DNA of 64,000 nucleotides from Alphaproteobacteria bacterium (GTDB taxonomy: Bacteria; Pseudomonadota; Alphaproteobacteria; DSM-16000; Inquilinaceae), in NCBI GenBank assembly GCA_028281925.1, contig JANQIX010000036.1, positions 1 through 64,000 of the forward strand, given 5' to 3'. The notes under the pieces were generated by a model. It ran no database searches, was not told the DNA's origin, and was given only the letters and a program-made list of their open reading frames with translations. Positions 1-8,912 of the stretch are shown in pieces (position 1 is the stretch's first letter; each line of letters opens with the position of its first letter). The translations under genes were made by a program, and so were the position numbers.

Positions 1-710
1 TTGATCGGCACGCTTTCCGGGTGCTGGGGCAGGTTGGCCAGCGTCACCAGCATGTCGACACGGTCCGCCGCCTCTTCACCCATGCCGATAATGCCGCCGG
101 CGCAGACCTTGATGCCGGCCTCGCGCACGCGGGCCAGCGTGTCCAGCCGGTCGGCGAAGCTGCGCGTGGTGACGATCTGGTCGTAATAACGCTCGGACGT
201 ATCGATATTGTGGTTGTAGTAGTCGAGCCCGGCATCCTTCAGCCGCAGGACGTCTTCGACCGACAGCATGCCCAGGGTCATGCAGGTTTCCATGCCCATG
301 GCCCGTACGCCCTGGACCATGGCAATGACCGTGTCCATGTCCCGCTCTTTCGGGCTGCGCCAGGCGGCTCCCATGCAATAGCGCGTCGCACCGGCCTCTT
401 TCGCCTGGCGCGCCTCGGCCAGCACACGCTCCACCTCCATCAGCTTCGACGCCGACAGGCCCGTGGGGTGATGGGCAGACTGGCTGCAATAGCTGCAGTC
501 TTCCGGACAGCCGCCGGTCTTGATGCTCAACAGCCGGCTCTTCTGCACCTTGTTCGGGTCGAAATGGCGCCGGTGGACGGTATGCGCCTGGAACAGCAGG
601 TCGTTGAAGGGCGCGTCGTAGAGCGCCTGCGCTTCCTGTTTCGTCCAGTCGTGGCGCAACTCGGCGTCGCCGTCGGCAACGATCGAAAGCGGTTCATGAC
701 GGTCGGGCAT
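1..710 (-). CDS. bioB: Biotin synthase (3' end outside window)
   Basis: Radical SAM iron-sulfur enzyme that inserts sulfur into dethiobiotin, the last step of biotin synthesis in the cytoplasm. Reading the minus strand from the ATG at 710 gives a protein whose radical SAM cluster motif CPEDCSYC lies at residues 68-75 (Cys68, Cys72, Cys75), followed by the BioB-typical stretches [11 protein letters not shown] and [13 protein letters not shown]. The frame stays open to base 1, so about the last third of the protein is missing from the window. No other bio gene is visible, so an operon cannot be judged. The family assignment is very secure. Confidence 0.96.
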   Translation of the reverse strand, partial: MPDRHEPLSIVADGDAELRHDWTKQEAQALYDAPFNDLLFQAHTVHRRHFDPNKVQKSRLLSIKTGGCPEDCSYCSQSAHHPTGLSASKLMEVERVLAEARQAKEAGATRYCMGAAWRSPKERDMDTVIAMVQGVRAMGMETCMTLGMLSVEDVLRLKDAGLDYYNHNIDTSERYYDQIVTTRSFADRLDTLARVREAGIKVCAGGIIGMGEEAADRVDMLVTLANLPQHPESVPI

Positions 711-853
711 CGGCACGTCCCTTGGGCTGCGGAGCAAGAACGCCGGGCGCGCGGCAAAGGCCAAGCTTCTGTTTATGCGCGGGGCGGGGGAGGGTAAAGC
801 CCGATCTCGCGTGTACGGGGCCGCCTTTCACTCGCCTCTGATGCTGCGGCGCC

Positions 854-1663
854 TCAGTGACCTTCCCACACTGGCGGGCGTTTCTCGATGAAGGCGTCGA
901 TGCCCTCCGCTGCGTCGGGGGCCAGCATGTTGCGGGTCATCACCTCGCTTGTGTAGGCGTACGCCTCGTCCAGCCCCAACTCAGTCTGGCGGTAGAACGC
1001 CTCTTTGCCGATCGTGAGCGTCATCGGCGACTTGGAGGCAATCTGGCGGGCGAGGGCGCCGACCTCGCTCTCAAGCGCTTCAGCCGGGACGACACGGTTC
1101 ACCAAGCCGATCTCGAATGCCCTTGCAGCCGGTACGAAATCGCCCGTCAGCAGCATTTCCATCGCCGCCTTGCGGCCGACCGCACGCGACAGGGCGACCA
1201 TGGGCGTGGAGCAGAACAGGCCGATATTGACCCCCGGTGTGGCGAACCGGGCGTCCTCAGATGCAACGGCGAGATCGCAGGAGGCGACGAGCTGGCACCC
1301 GGCCGCAGTGGCGATGCCGTGGACGCTCGCTATAACCGGCTGGCGAAGCCTGACGACCGTCGTCATCATCTGGGAGCACTGCTGGAACGTCGCCTTATGA
1401 GCGGCTTCGGTTGGGTCTGACCGCATCTCTTTCAGGTCATGACCGGCGCAGAAGGCAGGGCCCGCACCGGCCAGCACCACGACGTTGACCGCCGGATCGG
1501 CGCCAATGGCATCGAGCGCGGATTGCAGCGCCGCCATCAATGGCCGCGACAAGGCATTGCGCGCATTCGGCCGATTAAGCGTCAGCGTCGCTACCCCGTC
1601 GGCATCGTGGCGGAGCACAAGCGGTTCCGGCGCTTCGTTGACAGCGGCTGGACTGGCGGACAT
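854..1663 (-). CDS. Enoyl-CoA hydratase/isomerase family protein
   Basis: Crotonase-fold protein, 269 residues from the chosen ATG at 1663 (an upstream in-frame ATG would add seven residues). The N-terminal half has the crotonase core: LTLNRPNARNALS near residue 30, the oxyanion-hole segment GPAFCAGHDLKEM near residue 73, and VHGIATAAGCQL near residue 115. One oxyanion glycine is kept, but the usual catalytic Glu pair is not obvious: the position after AAGC is Gln. This pattern resembles the ECHDC3-like subfamily, so hydratase activity is not certain. It is divergent from the hotdog gene at 1808. The substrate is unknown. Confidence 0.88.
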   Translation of the reverse strand: MSASPAAVNEAPEPLVLRHDADGVATLTLNRPNARNALSRPLMAALQSALDAIGADPAVNVVVLAGAGPAFCAGHDLKEMRSDPTEAAHKATFQQCSQMMTTVVRLRQPVIASVHGIATAAGCQLVASCDLAVASEDARFATPGVNIGLFCSTPMVALSRAVGRKAAMEMLLTGDFVPAARAFEIGLVNRVVPAEALESEVGALARQIASKSPMTLTIGKEAFYRQTELGLDEAYAYTSEVMTRNMLAPDAAEGIDAFIEKRPPVWEGH

Positions 1664-1807
1664 GCCGATCTCTCCCGGTTGCATTCCTGGCGACGTCTCG
1701 GGGCCACACTAGCGCGCCTGGCCACCCGGTTTGAAGCCTGGCCGCCTCATGGGTTGAGCACAGACACGGCCTCAGCCATGTTCCACGTGCAGATGGAGGA
1801 CGGGCGG

Positions 1808-2272
1808 ATGATCGAGAAGCACGAATTCGAAGCCATCGTGCGCGACCAGGTGCCCTTGGTCGGCGGCTTCGGCATCACGGTGGAGGATATCGGCGAAGGC
1901 ACCATGGTGCTGACCATGCCCTATCGCGATGATTTCGTGCGGCCCGGCGGGACGGTCATGGGGCCGGCGCTGTTCGGCCTTGCCGATGTGGCGCTCTATG
2001 GCGCGGTGATGAGCGCCATCGGCCGGGTCGAGCTGGCCGTGACCACCAGCATCACGATCAACTTCCTGCGTCGCCCGGCACCGGGGCCGGTGCGGGCCGA
2101 GGCGCGCTTACTCAAGCTCGGCAAGCGCCTGGCCTATGGCGAAGTCTCCCTGTTTTCCGTCGACGACGATCTGGACGGCCCCGTCGCCCATGTCACCGGC
2201 ACCTATTCAATCCCGCCGGATGCCGCAGCGGCGGCCGACGCCAGATTGGCACCAGGTGATACGGTATTATGA
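1808..2272 (+). CDS. PaaI-type hotdog thioesterase
   Basis: A 154-residue hotdog-fold protein, the usual length for the PaaI/YigI acyl-CoA thioesterase family, expected to hydrolyse an acyl- or aroyl-CoA in the cytoplasm. Visible family features are the central helix region RPGGTVMGPALFGLADVALY and the paired strands TTSITINFLR and AEARLLKLGKRLAYGEV. The start at 1808 is preferred because GGAGGACGGGCGG lies just upstream; a longer frame exists with an upstream ATG at 1779. An enoyl-CoA hydratase lies divergently next door, so a joint role in acyl-CoA metabolism is plausible but not shown. Confidence 0.85.
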   Translation: MIEKHEFEAIVRDQVPLVGGFGITVEDIGEGTMVLTMPYRDDFVRPGGTVMGPALFGLADVALYGAVMSAIGRVELAVTTSITINFLRRPAPGPVRAEARLLKLGKRLAYGEVSLFSVDDDLDGPVAHVTGTYSIPPDAAAAADARLAPGDTVL

Positions 2273-2280
2273 TACCGTAT
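2259..2280. repeat. Perfect 9-bp inverted repeat (possible operator)
   Basis: Arms ATACGGTAT (2259-2267) and ATACCGTAT (2272-2280) are exact reverse complements around a 4-base loop TATG. The left arm is inside the last codons of the thioesterase gene and the TGA stop overlaps the loop. It is AT-rich against a GC-rich background and has no T-run, so a regulator-binding palindrome is more likely than a terminator. It lies about 32 bp upstream of the rplM promoter -35. Confidence 0.5.
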
Positions 2281-2311
2281 TCCTAACGTGCTGTTTTGGC
2301 GCGCGTATTTG

Positions 2312-2341
2312 TTGACATCGCGCATCGGCCTGGCGTAGAAG
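2312..2341 (+). promoter_or_regulatory. Sigma-70-type promoter of rplM-rpsI
   Basis: A consensus -35 TTGACA at 2312-2317 is followed after 17 bases by the -10-like GTAGAA (2335-2340, or TAGAAG one base later). This lies 65 bp before the rplM start with no competing gene between. Confidence 0.6.
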
Positions 2342-2405
2342 CCTCGCTTTGCGACGGTGCTGGTCCGGCTTCGCGGGCCCACCCCATTCGTTTTCGAGGA
2401 CACCC

Positions 2406-2864
2406 ATGCGAACCTATTCTGCGAAGTCGGCAGAGGTCGAGCGCAAGTGGTTTGTGGTCGATGCCGACGGCATGATCCTCGGCCGCCTGGCGGTTGAGGT
2501 CGCGCGCCGGCTGCGCGGCAAGCACAAGCCCCTGTTCACGCCCCATGTCGATTGCGGCGACCACATCATCGTGGTGAACGCCGAGAAGGTGCGGCTGACG
2601 GGCAACAAGCGCGATCAGGACGTGTTCTATTGGCACACCGGCTATCCGGGCGGCATCAAGGGCCGCACCAAGGGCCAGATCCTGGCCGGCCGGTATCCCG
2701 AACGCGTCGTCCAGAAGGCGGTGGAGCGGATGATCCCCAGAGGCCCGCTCGGGCGCCAGGTGATGCGCAAGCTGAAGGTCTATGCCGGACCGGAGCATCC
2801 CCATGAGGCGCAGCAGCCCGAAGTGCTGGACGTCGCCGCCATGAACCCGAAGAACAAGAGGTAG
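2406..2864 (+). CDS. rplM: 50S ribosomal protein L13
   Basis: Component of the large ribosomal subunit, an early assembly protein that binds 23S rRNA. The 152-residue product starts [15 protein letters not shown] and has the L13 signature region around [10 protein letters not shown] and the [16 protein letters not shown]-type segment (here [16 protein letters not shown]) near residues 115-130. The start at 2406 follows GAGGACACCC. It is followed 6 bases later by rpsI, the conserved rplM-rpsI order. Confidence 0.98.
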   Translation: MRTYSAKSAEVERKWFVVDADGMILGRLAVEVARRLRGKHKPLFTPHVDCGDHIIVVNAEKVRLTGNKRDQDVFYWHTGYPGGIKGRTKGQILAGRYPERVVQKAVERMIPRGPLGRQVMRKLKVYAGPEHPHEAQQPEVLDVAAMNPKNKR

Positions 2865-2870
2865 CGGTCG

Positions 2871-3353
2871 ATGTCGGAAACGCAGACCACGCTCACCGAC
2901 CTTAAGGATCTCGCCGCCGTCACCGAGGTGCCGGAGGAAGAGGCCGCCCAGCCCCAGATCGACGCCTTCGGCCGGTCCTACGCCACGGGGCGGCGGAAGG
3001 AGTCGGTCTCCCGCGTCTGGATCAAGCCGGGCACTGGCCGCGTCACGGTCAACGGCAAGGACCAGGAGATCTATTTCGCCCGCCCCGTGCTGCGCATGCT
3101 GATCAACCAGCCCTTTCTGGTGACCCAGCGGCTGAACCAGTTCGATGTCGTCTGCACCGTGACGGGCGGCGGGCTGTCGGGTCAGGCGGGCGCCGTGCGC
3201 CACGGCATCAGCCGCGCGCTGGTGGCCTTTGAACCCGACCTGCGGTCGCGGCTGAAGGGTGTGGGCTTCCTGACCCGCGACAGCCGCAAGGTGGAGCGTA
3301 AGAAGTACGGCAAGCGCAAGGCCCGCCGGAGCTTCCAGTTCTCCAAGCGCTGA
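2871..3353 (+). CDS. rpsI: 30S ribosomal protein S9
   Basis: Small-subunit ribosomal protein whose C-terminal tail reaches the P-site tRNA. It has 160 residues with the S9 core starting at about residue 37 ([14 protein letters not shown]), the middle [19 protein letters not shown], and the conserved basic end [16 protein letters not shown]. The first ~35 residues are a charged extension typical of alphaproteobacterial S9. It is cotranscribed with rplM and closed by the terminator at 3377. Confidence 0.98.
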   Translation: MSETQTTLTDLKDLAAVTEVPEEEAAQPQIDAFGRSYATGRRKESVSRVWIKPGTGRVTVNGKDQEIYFARPVLRMLINQPFLVTQRLNQFDVVCTVTGGGLSGQAGAVRHGISRALVAFEPDLRSRLKGVGFLTRDSRKVERKKYGKRKARRSFQFSKR

Positions 3354-3376
3354 CGCGCTGTCACACGGTTCTATGG

Positions 3377-3412
3377 GAACGGGGCGCCCTGTCGGGGCGC
3401 CCCGTTCTTATC
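3377..3412 (+). terminator. Rho-independent terminator after rpsI
   Basis: A 12-bp perfect stem (GAACGGGGCGCC at 3377-3388, GGCGCCCCGTTC at 3396-3407) with a 7-base loop, followed by TTAT. It lies 24 bp after the rpsI stop. Confidence 0.85.
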
Positions 3413-3480
3413 TGCGAACTGTCGTCCGGCCGCCAGCTACCAAGCCGGCAACCAGACTTTCCTCACCCGTCGCATCTTAC

Positions 3481-3560
3481 CGTCGTGCCCGCGGAGGCGG
3501 GCACCTTTGGCCGATATCTCAAGCCTTCGGCTGGAGGTCCTCGCCTTCGCGAGGACGACG
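3481..3560. repeat. Intergenic palindromic repeat unit
   Basis: An 80-bp segment begins CGTCGTGCCCGCGGAGGCGGG and ends GCGAGGACGACG, so its ends are inverted (CGTCGT / ACGACG). It has two internal hairpins (GTGCCCGC..GCGGGCAC and GTCCTCGC..GCGAGGAC). Its layout is like the small mobile palindromic units common between genes in alphaproteobacteria. It lies between convergent rpsI and phoD. Only one copy is visible in this window. Confidence 0.6.
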
Positions 3561-3606
3561 CAATTAGGGCCGTGCGCGACCGTGTCGGCGCGAGCCTGAC
3601 CTGCCT

Positions 3607-5199
3607 TTACACCTCCGGCTCCAGGTCGACGGACCACAGCGCCTCATCGGCGATGTCCTTCAGGGTCACCGTCATCACCTCGGTGTCGCCGTCGATGCGG
3701 ACATGGCCGAAGAACTGCAAGCCCTCGGTCGGCGGCAGGTTCGGCTGGCCGCCCGGGTCTTTGGAGTACATCACCTGTGGGCCGAAGGTGTTGTCCATGT
3801 CGCCGGGGCCGAAGCTGCCGGCATGGATCGGACCCGATACGAACTCCCAGAACGGGTTGAAGTCCTGGAACACCGCCTGATTGGGATCGTAGTAATGGGC
3901 AGCGGTGTAGTGCACGTCGGCCGTCAGCCACACCGTGTTCTTCACGTTGTTGTGGCGGATGAAGCGCAGGATGTCGGCGATGTCGTGCTCACGACCCCGC
4001 ACCGGCCCGTCGCCATTGGCTCCGTTCTCGAAATGCTGGTCGCCGTCGCGTACGACGATGCCGATCGGCATGTCGGATGCGATCACCTTCCAGGTGGCGC
4101 GGCTGTTCAGAAGCGCGTTCTTCAGCCATGCGACCTGGGCAGCACCCAGGAACGTGGCGGCGTCGCCGGCCTCCTCCTGATCGTTCGGGCTGTTGTCGCC
4201 ACGAAAGGTGCGCTTGTCGATGAAGAAGACGTCCAGCGAAGGGCCGTAATGGACGGCGCGGTGGATACGCTCCGGGTCCATGGCGAACTGCCGGGTCGGC
4301 ATGAACTCATGGAAGGCGCGGACGGCACGGGCGGCCAGGATGCCGACGCTCTTTTCCGAGTACCGGTCGTCTATCAGCACCTCGTTGGGGTACCAGTTGT
4401 TGACCGTCTCGTGGTCGTCCCATTGCGAGAACACCGGAACGGCGGCGTTGAAGGCCAGCACGTTCTCGTCCATCAGGTTGTATTTGTAGTTGCCGCGGAA
4501 CTCGGCCAGCGTCTCTGCGACCGTGGCCTTCTCCTCGGTCATCACGTTCTTCCACATCGTGCCGTCGGCAAGCTCCACCTCTTCCTGCAGCGGGCCGTCG
4601 GCATAGATCGTGTCGCCGTTGTGGATCAGGAAGGCGGGGTCGTTGGCCAGCATGGTCGCATAGCCGCGCATGCCGCCCCAATCGAGGTTGATGCCCCAGC
4701 CCTGGCCGCAGGTATCGCCGGTCCAGACGAAGCTGATGTCGCGCTTCTCACCCGGCGCAGTGCGCAGGCTGCCGACAACCGGCTCGCTGCTCACGGTCAC
4801 GTCGGACAGGTCTTCGAACTGCACGCGATAGAACACGTGCTGGCCGGCCGGCAGGCCGTGCAAGTCGACCTTGGCCGTATAGTCGGTCTCCGGCAGAGCG
4901 GCGGGGCCGCGCACATGGTGAGAGTCGGCGAAGCTCTCTGTGGTGGACCATTCCACATGCATGCGTGACGGGCGGTCCGCGCGGCTCCAGATCACCGCGT
5001 GCTGGCCGGGCTGCCCCCCGCGAAAGGCGGTCACATCACCACTCTGCACACCATGGGTGATGAGCGGCCGGTTCGACTGGGCGATGGCGGGTCGGGGCAG
5101 CAGAAGGCCGCTGCCGGCTGCAAGGCCGACACCGGCCGTCGTGCCCGCAAGAAAAGTGCGGCGATTGAGCCGCGAGGGGATGAAACGATTGCGCTGCAT
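3607..5199 (-). CDS. phoD: Alkaline phosphatase D family protein, Tat-exported
   Basis: PhoD-family metallophosphoesterase (phosphomonoesterase/phosphodiesterase, Ca/Fe-dependent in known members) acting in the periplasm. The 530-residue product starts MQRNRFIPSRLNRRTFLAG, a twin-arginine signal peptide ending near RPAIAQ. The N-terminal Ig-like PhoD domain (HGVQSGDVTAFRGGQHAVIWSRADRPS-type region) runs to about residue 130. The metallophosphatase domain follows, with WTGDTCGQGWG, HNGDTIYADG, WDDHETVNNW, and WLTADVHYTAAHYYDP. The metal-binding Asp/His residues are all present. The start at 5199 removes a long upstream frame that lacks any signal peptide. The gene is convergent with rpsI and monocistronic by spacing. 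Confidence 0.93.
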   Translation of the reverse strand: MQRNRFIPSRLNRRTFLAGTTAGVGLAAGSGLLLPRPAIAQSNRPLITHGVQSGDVTAFRGGQPGQHAVIWSRADRPSRMHVEWSTTESFADSHHVRGPAALPETDYTAKVDLHGLPAGQHVFYRVQFEDLSDVTVSSEPVVGSLRTAPGEKRDISFVWTGDTCGQGWGINLDWGGMRGYATMLANDPAFLIHNGDTIYADGPLQEEVELADGTMWKNVMTEEKATVAETLAEFRGNYKYNLMDENVLAFNAAVPVFSQWDDHETVNNWYPNEVLIDDRYSEKSVGILAARAVRAFHEFMPTRQFAMDPERIHRAVHYGPSLDVFFIDKRTFRGDNSPNDQEEAGDAATFLGAAQVAWLKNALLNSRATWKVIASDMPIGIVVRDGDQHFENGANGDGPVRGREHDIADILRFIRHNNVKNTVWLTADVHYTAAHYYDPNQAVFQDFNPFWEFVSGPIHAGSFGPGDMDNTFGPQVMYSKDPGGQPNLPPTEGLQFFGHVRIDGDTEVMTVTLKDIADEALWSVDLEPEV

Positions 5200-5315
5200 T
5201 GTCCTGACCTCTCCCGAGTATTGGCATTGATTATGGGTGAAGGCGGACTTGGTATACGTGTGCCGTTGCGCTGCCATGACGCTGCCATGGCGCTTGCATG
5301 AACGATTGGCCGGCC

Positions 5316-5603
5316 TCAGCCGATTCGTATGAAGGCGTCGCGAGCCGAGCCGCAGCTGGGGCAGCGCCACGTGTCGGGCAGCGCCTCGAACGGGGTGCCC
5401 GGCGGCACCCCTTGTGACGGATTGCCAATGGCAGGGTCGTAGATATAGGGCGCGCAGTCTGGCGTGGTGCATACGTACCGAACGCCTGCCATGCCCTCGT
5501 CGTCCGCCCTGGACCACGTCGTTAATGCGGCCAGCGGGGCAGCGGTCAGCGCCAGCAAGGCGCGCCGGCCAAGCCGTGTTGCCGTCGTGCCGAAGTTGGG
5601 CAT
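5316..5603 (-). CDS. Exported rubredoxin-like protein with CX4C site
   Basis: A 95-residue protein with an N-terminal export signal ([24 protein letters not shown] split over residues 10-33, with a twin Arg) followed by one rubredoxin domain, an electron-transfer module with one iron on four Cys. The second cysteine pair CPSCG and the core segment [13 protein letters not shown] and FEALPDTW are standard. The first pair is CTTPDC, so it is CX4C rather than the CX2C of typical rubredoxins. The protein ends right after the domain. Exported rubredoxins are uncommon, and the partner enzyme is not evident here. The start at 5603 gives the shortest frame with a full signal. Confidence 0.85.
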   Translation of the reverse strand: MPNFGTTATRLGRRALLALTAAPLAALTTWSRADDEGMAGVRYVCTTPDCAPYIYDPAIGNPSQGVPPGTPFEALPDTWRCPSCGSARDAFIRIG

Positions 5604-5773
5604 CCGTGCACTCCCGTCAGATCCTCGGATCCGTCCCATGATACCGCGTGCAGGGGGCCCGATCGCGCATCCCTCTGTGACGATTGCATGAATTCGGTTG
5701 CAATTGCGCCGGATCGGCACTTCCTCTATTGCCGTGGTTGGAGAGCCAGACTTCGAGTGTGTGGATACGGGCC

Positions 5774-6817
5774 ATGACGGCGGGACTGAGAGTCGGCGTG
5801 TTGGGGGCAAGCGGTTACACGGGAGCAGACGCGGTCCGCCTGCTGCTGCGCCATCCCGATTGCCGCCTGACCGTGCTGACGGCCGATCGCCACGCCGGCA
5901 AACCCATCGATGCGGTCTTTCCGCATCTCGCCGGGTTCGGACTGCCGGCCCTGACAACTGTCGACGATGCCGACTGGTCACAGGTGGATGTGGTGCTGTG
6001 CGGGCTGCCGCACGGCACGACGCAGGAGATCGTGGCGCGGCTGCCGGATCACCTGAAGGTGGTCGACCTCTCCGCCGATTTCCGGCTGCGCGACCCGGCG
6101 GTCTATGCCGAGTGGTATGGGCATGAGCACCGCGCGCTCGACCTGCAGGACGACGCCGTCTATGGGCTGACCGAATTTGCACGGGACCGGATCCGGCTGA
6201 CGCGGCTGGTGGCCTGTCCGGGCTGCTACCCGACGGCCGTGCTGCTGGCGCTGATCCCGATTGTCCGCGACCGGCTGGTAGATCCGGGTTCGATCACGAT
6301 GACGGCGCTCTCGGGTGTCAGTGGTGCGGGCAGGGGCCTGAAGGAAGCCAATCTGTTCTGCGAGGTGGGCGAGGGCACGCATGCCTACGGCATCGGCCGC
6401 CATCGCCATATGCCGGAGATCGAGCAGGAGCTGTCCGGCGTTGCGGGGGAACCGGTGACCATCAGCTTCACGCCGCATCTCCTGCCCATGAGCCGGGGGG
6501 AGCTGATCACCTCGCATTTCCGCCTGTCGCCTGGAACCACGGCCGACGACCTGCGGGCCGCTCTGGCGCGGCAGTACAGCGAGGAGCCGTTCGTCGATGT
6601 GGTGCCGGCCGGCGTGTCGCCGGCGACCAGCCATGTGCGCGGCAGCAATCGCTGCCTGATCGGCGTGTTTCCGGACCGCCGCGCGGGAGAGGCGGTGGTC
6701 ATTTCCGTCATCGACAATCTGGTCAAGGGTTCGTCCGGCCAGGCGATCCAGAACATGAACCTGATGTGCGGCCTGCCCGAGACCACGGGGCTGCAGCAGG
6801 TGGCGCTCTATCCGTGA
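5774..6817 (+). CDS. argC: N-acetyl-gamma-glutamyl-phosphate reductase
   Basis: Third enzyme of arginine synthesis, reducing N-acetylglutamyl phosphate with NADPH in the cytoplasm. It has 347 residues, normal for type 1 ArgC. The N-terminal nucleotide-binding motif is [17 protein letters not shown], the catalytic Cys lies in [12 protein letters not shown] near residue 147, and [11 protein letters not shown] and [16 protein letters not shown]-type C-terminal elements are present (here [16 protein letters not shown]). The start at 5774 gives the canonical N-terminus; the open frame continues upstream without a better start. A gamma carbonic anhydrase gene follows after 28 bases and is probably cotranscribed. 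Confidence 0.96.
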   Translation: MTAGLRVGVLGASGYTGADAVRLLLRHPDCRLTVLTADRHAGKPIDAVFPHLAGFGLPALTTVDDADWSQVDVVLCGLPHGTTQEIVARLPDHLKVVDLSADFRLRDPAVYAEWYGHEHRALDLQDDAVYGLTEFARDRIRLTRLVACPGCYPTAVLLALIPIVRDRLVDPGSITMTALSGVSGAGRGLKEANLFCEVGEGTHAYGIGRHRHMPEIEQELSGVAGEPVTISFTPHLLPMSRGELITSHFRLSPGTTADDLRAALARQYSEEPFVDVVPAGVSPATSHVRGSNRCLIGVFPDRRAGEAVVISVIDNLVKGSSGQAIQNMNLMCGLPETTGLQQVALYP

Positions 6818-6845
6818 CCTGACCGTAGCCTAGGGGGATCGACCG

Positions 6846-7382
6846 ATGCCCGGCACCCTTCTGCCCTATCGCGGCGTGCTGCCTAAGATCGGACCGCGCG
6901 TCTTCATCGCGCCGACGGCGACCGTGATCGGCGACACCGAGATCGGCGAGCAGACCAATATCTGGTTCGGCTGCACAGTGCGCGGCGACGTGCATGAGAT
7001 CCGTATCGGCGCCCGCGTGAACCTGCAGGACGGCAGCGTCGTGCACGTCACCGGCGGGCGCTTCGGTACCTATATCGGCGATGATGTCACCATCGGCCAT
7101 ATGGCCCTGATCCATGCCTGCACGCTGGAGGCGGGGTGCTTCATCGGCATGAAGGCCTGCGTGATGGACGGCGCGGTGGTGGAAAGCGGCGCCATGGTTG
7201 CCGGCGGTGCCTTGGTGACGCCCGGCAAGCGCGTGCCGGCGGGCGAGCTCTGGGCCGGCAACCCGGCGAAGAAGATGCGCGATCTGTCGGAGGCGGAACG
7301 CGCCGGGCTGACCGACACCGTCGGCCGGTACGTCAGCCTGGCCGCGGATTACCTCGAGGCCGGAATCGGCATCGCAGGCTGA
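6846..7382 (+). CDS. Gamma-class carbonic anhydrase family protein
   Basis: Left-handed beta-helix hexapeptide-repeat protein, 178 residues, of the gamma-CA/YrdA family; trimers bind a metal between subunits. Visible features are the repeat stretch VIGDTEIGEQTNIWFGCTV, the segment RGDVHEIRIGARVNLQDGSV, and His residues in HVTGG, IGHMALIHAC. GGGxC-type metal His positions appear conserved. The C-terminal helix begins near residue 150 (EAERAGLTDTVGRYVSLA). Whether it is an active carbonic anhydrase or a scaffold (as in complex I-associated members) cannot be told. It follows argC by 28 bases. Confidence 0.9.
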   Translation: MPGTLLPYRGVLPKIGPRVFIAPTATVIGDTEIGEQTNIWFGCTVRGDVHEIRIGARVNLQDGSVVHVTGGRFGTYIGDDVTIGHMALIHACTLEAGCFIGMKACVMDGAVVESGAMVAGGALVTPGKRVPAGELWAGNPAKKMRDLSEAERAGLTDTVGRYVSLAADYLEAGIGIAG

Positions 7383-7398
7383 CGATTGCTTCGTCGGT

Positions 7399-7473
7399 CG
7401 GCATCGAGGCGAAAGCCGAGATCCGACGTCCTAAGGAGGCGATGTCGGGTTTCGGCTGCGCCTCAACGCCGAT
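7399..7473. terminator. Long imperfect inverted repeat between convergent genes
   Basis: A left arm at about 7399-7428 and a right arm at about 7445-7473 pair over roughly 28 bases with a few mismatches, around a 16-base loop. The arms carry GAGGCG, GCCGA and CCGAC blocks and their complements. It sits between the convergent gamma-CA and radical SAM genes, so it probably ends transcription in both directions. No T-run is present. Confidence 0.55.
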
Positions 7474-7493
7474 CTACAATCTCCATCGTCGCG

Positions 7494-8912
7494 CTACAGC
7501 CAGTCGAACTGCTTTGATTCGTTGGCCGCCTGGGCCATGCGGCGCTGGGAGACGTTCAGCACCCACGACGCGATGTTGGCCTTCGTCACCGGCAGCGGCA
7601 GCCGCCGCAGCATCGACGGCAGGGTGTAGAAGTCCCGGTACATCTTGCGCACCCGCGCCTCCATCTCCTCCGGCGTGCAATAGGGCGGGGTGATCGTGCA
7701 GTGGATTCCGGGCCCGCGCACCATCTCCATGGCGTCTATCACCTTGCCTTCCGCGCGCATCCGGTCATAGAGCGGCGTGCCCTTGTGGGGCCCGAGGATA
7801 TAGAAGTAGGCGACCGGCACCTTTTGCTGGTTCAGGAAGCCCAGCGTGTTCTCGAACACCGTCGGCTTCTCGCCTTCGAAGCCGAAGACGAAATTCAATG
7901 AATAGCTGATGCCGCGCCGGCGCAGGCCGCCCAGGATCGCGTCGTAATTCTCCACCTTGTTGAAGTTCTTGTTCATGTTGCCCAGGGTTTCCTGGTCGAC
8001 GCTCTCCATGCCCATGTTGACGTGCAACAGGCCGCTGCGGGCCGCCAAGTCCATGAACTCGTCATCGATGCAGAGATAGGTGGTCCAGAGCGTCGACCAG
8101 CGGATCTTCAGGGGGATCAGCGCCTCCATCAGTTCCATCGCCATCTGTTTCTTGCCGGCGAACATGCTGTCGGCGAAGAAGATGCTCTTGGCACCCGTGG
8201 CCTTGATCTCCTCCACCACTTCCTCGGCCGGGCGGTAGCGATAACGCGTGCCCACATAGAAGCGTTCGGAACAGAACTCGCACTTGAACGGACAGCCGCG
8301 GGAGTTCTGAACGGCATAAGTGCGCAGGCTCCGCAGCCCGCTCAATCTCGACAGGTCGTAGCGTGGCATGGGCAGGCCGACCAGGTCATGCAGTTCGTTG
8401 GCACGGTAGACCTTCTGCAGCCGGCCCGCCGCGGCATCTTCCAGCATCCGCACCCAGATGTGCTCAGCCTCGCCGATCCCCACGGCGTCGCAATGCGCGC
8501 CGGCTTCGTCAGAATGGAAATAGGTGTGGGGGCCGCCCATGAGGACGGGCACGCCGCGGTCGCGAAAACGCGCTGAGATCTCATAGGCGCGCAGGGAGTT
8601 GATGGTCCATGTCGAGATCGCGACCAGATCGACGGCGGCGTCGAAGTCGATGTCCTGGACCTGCTCGTCCAGCAGGGTGACGTCCCAGTCCGCCGGCGTC
8701 AGGGCCGCCAGATACGGCAACGTCAGCCCGACCAGCGACCGGCGCTTGGTCTTGTACAGCGGTCCATCCGGCGAGACCCGGTATGTCGGCTGGATGATCA
8801 GCAGCCGGTTCCTGAAACCGCTGCGGCGCGTGCGCACCGGCGGGCTCTGGACTTCGGCGGCATGACCGGACGTATCTTCAGTCGCAAAGCGGCGCGTCAG
8901 GTCTTCAAGCAT
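7494..8912 (-). CDS. B12-binding-domain radical SAM protein
   Basis: A 472-residue cytoplasmic radical SAM enzyme of the type with an N-terminal cobalamin-binding-like Rossmann domain (about residues 30-170, with LLDEQVQDIDFDAAVDLVAI and VLMGGPHTYFHSDE-like segments in split form) and a radical SAM domain starting at SRGCPFKCEFCSE (CxxxCxxC) near residue 205. Downstream are GAKSIFFADSMFAG and GMESVDQETL. The canonical B12 motif DxHxxG is not seen, so cobalamin binding is doubtful. The start at 8912 gives MLEDLTRRF; the frame is open upstream. No pathway neighbours identify the substrate; related proteins modify lipids or small molecules. Confidence 0.85.
   Translation of the reverse strand: MLEDLTRRFATEDTSGHAAEVQSPPVRTRRSGFRNRLLIIQPTYRVSPDGPLYKTKRRSLVGLTLPYLAALTPADWDVTLLDEQVQDIDFDAAVDLVAISTWTINSLRAYEISARFRDRGVPVLMGGPHTYFHSDEAGAHCDAVGIGEAEHIWVRMLEDAAAGRLQKVYRANELHDLVGLPMPRYDLSRLSGLRSLRTYAVQNSRGCPFKCEFCSERFYVGTRYRYRPAEEVVEEIKATGAKSIFFADSMFAGKKQMAMELMEALIPLKIRWSTLWTTYLCIDDEFMDLAARSGLLHVNMGMESVDQETLGNMNKNFNKVENYDAILGGLRRRGISYSLNFVFGFEGEKPTVFENTLGFLNQQKVPVAYFYILGPHKGTPLYDRMRAEGKVIDAMEMVRGPGIHCTITPPYCTPEEMEARVRKMYRDFYTLPSMLRRLPLPVTKANIASWVLNVSQRRMAQAANESKQFDWL

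Noticed and set aside
3703-4968. Long plus-strand open frame (421 codons) inside phoD
   Set aside because: Antisense of the phosphatase gene; the minus strand carries the Tat signal and metal motifs. High GC produces such shadows.
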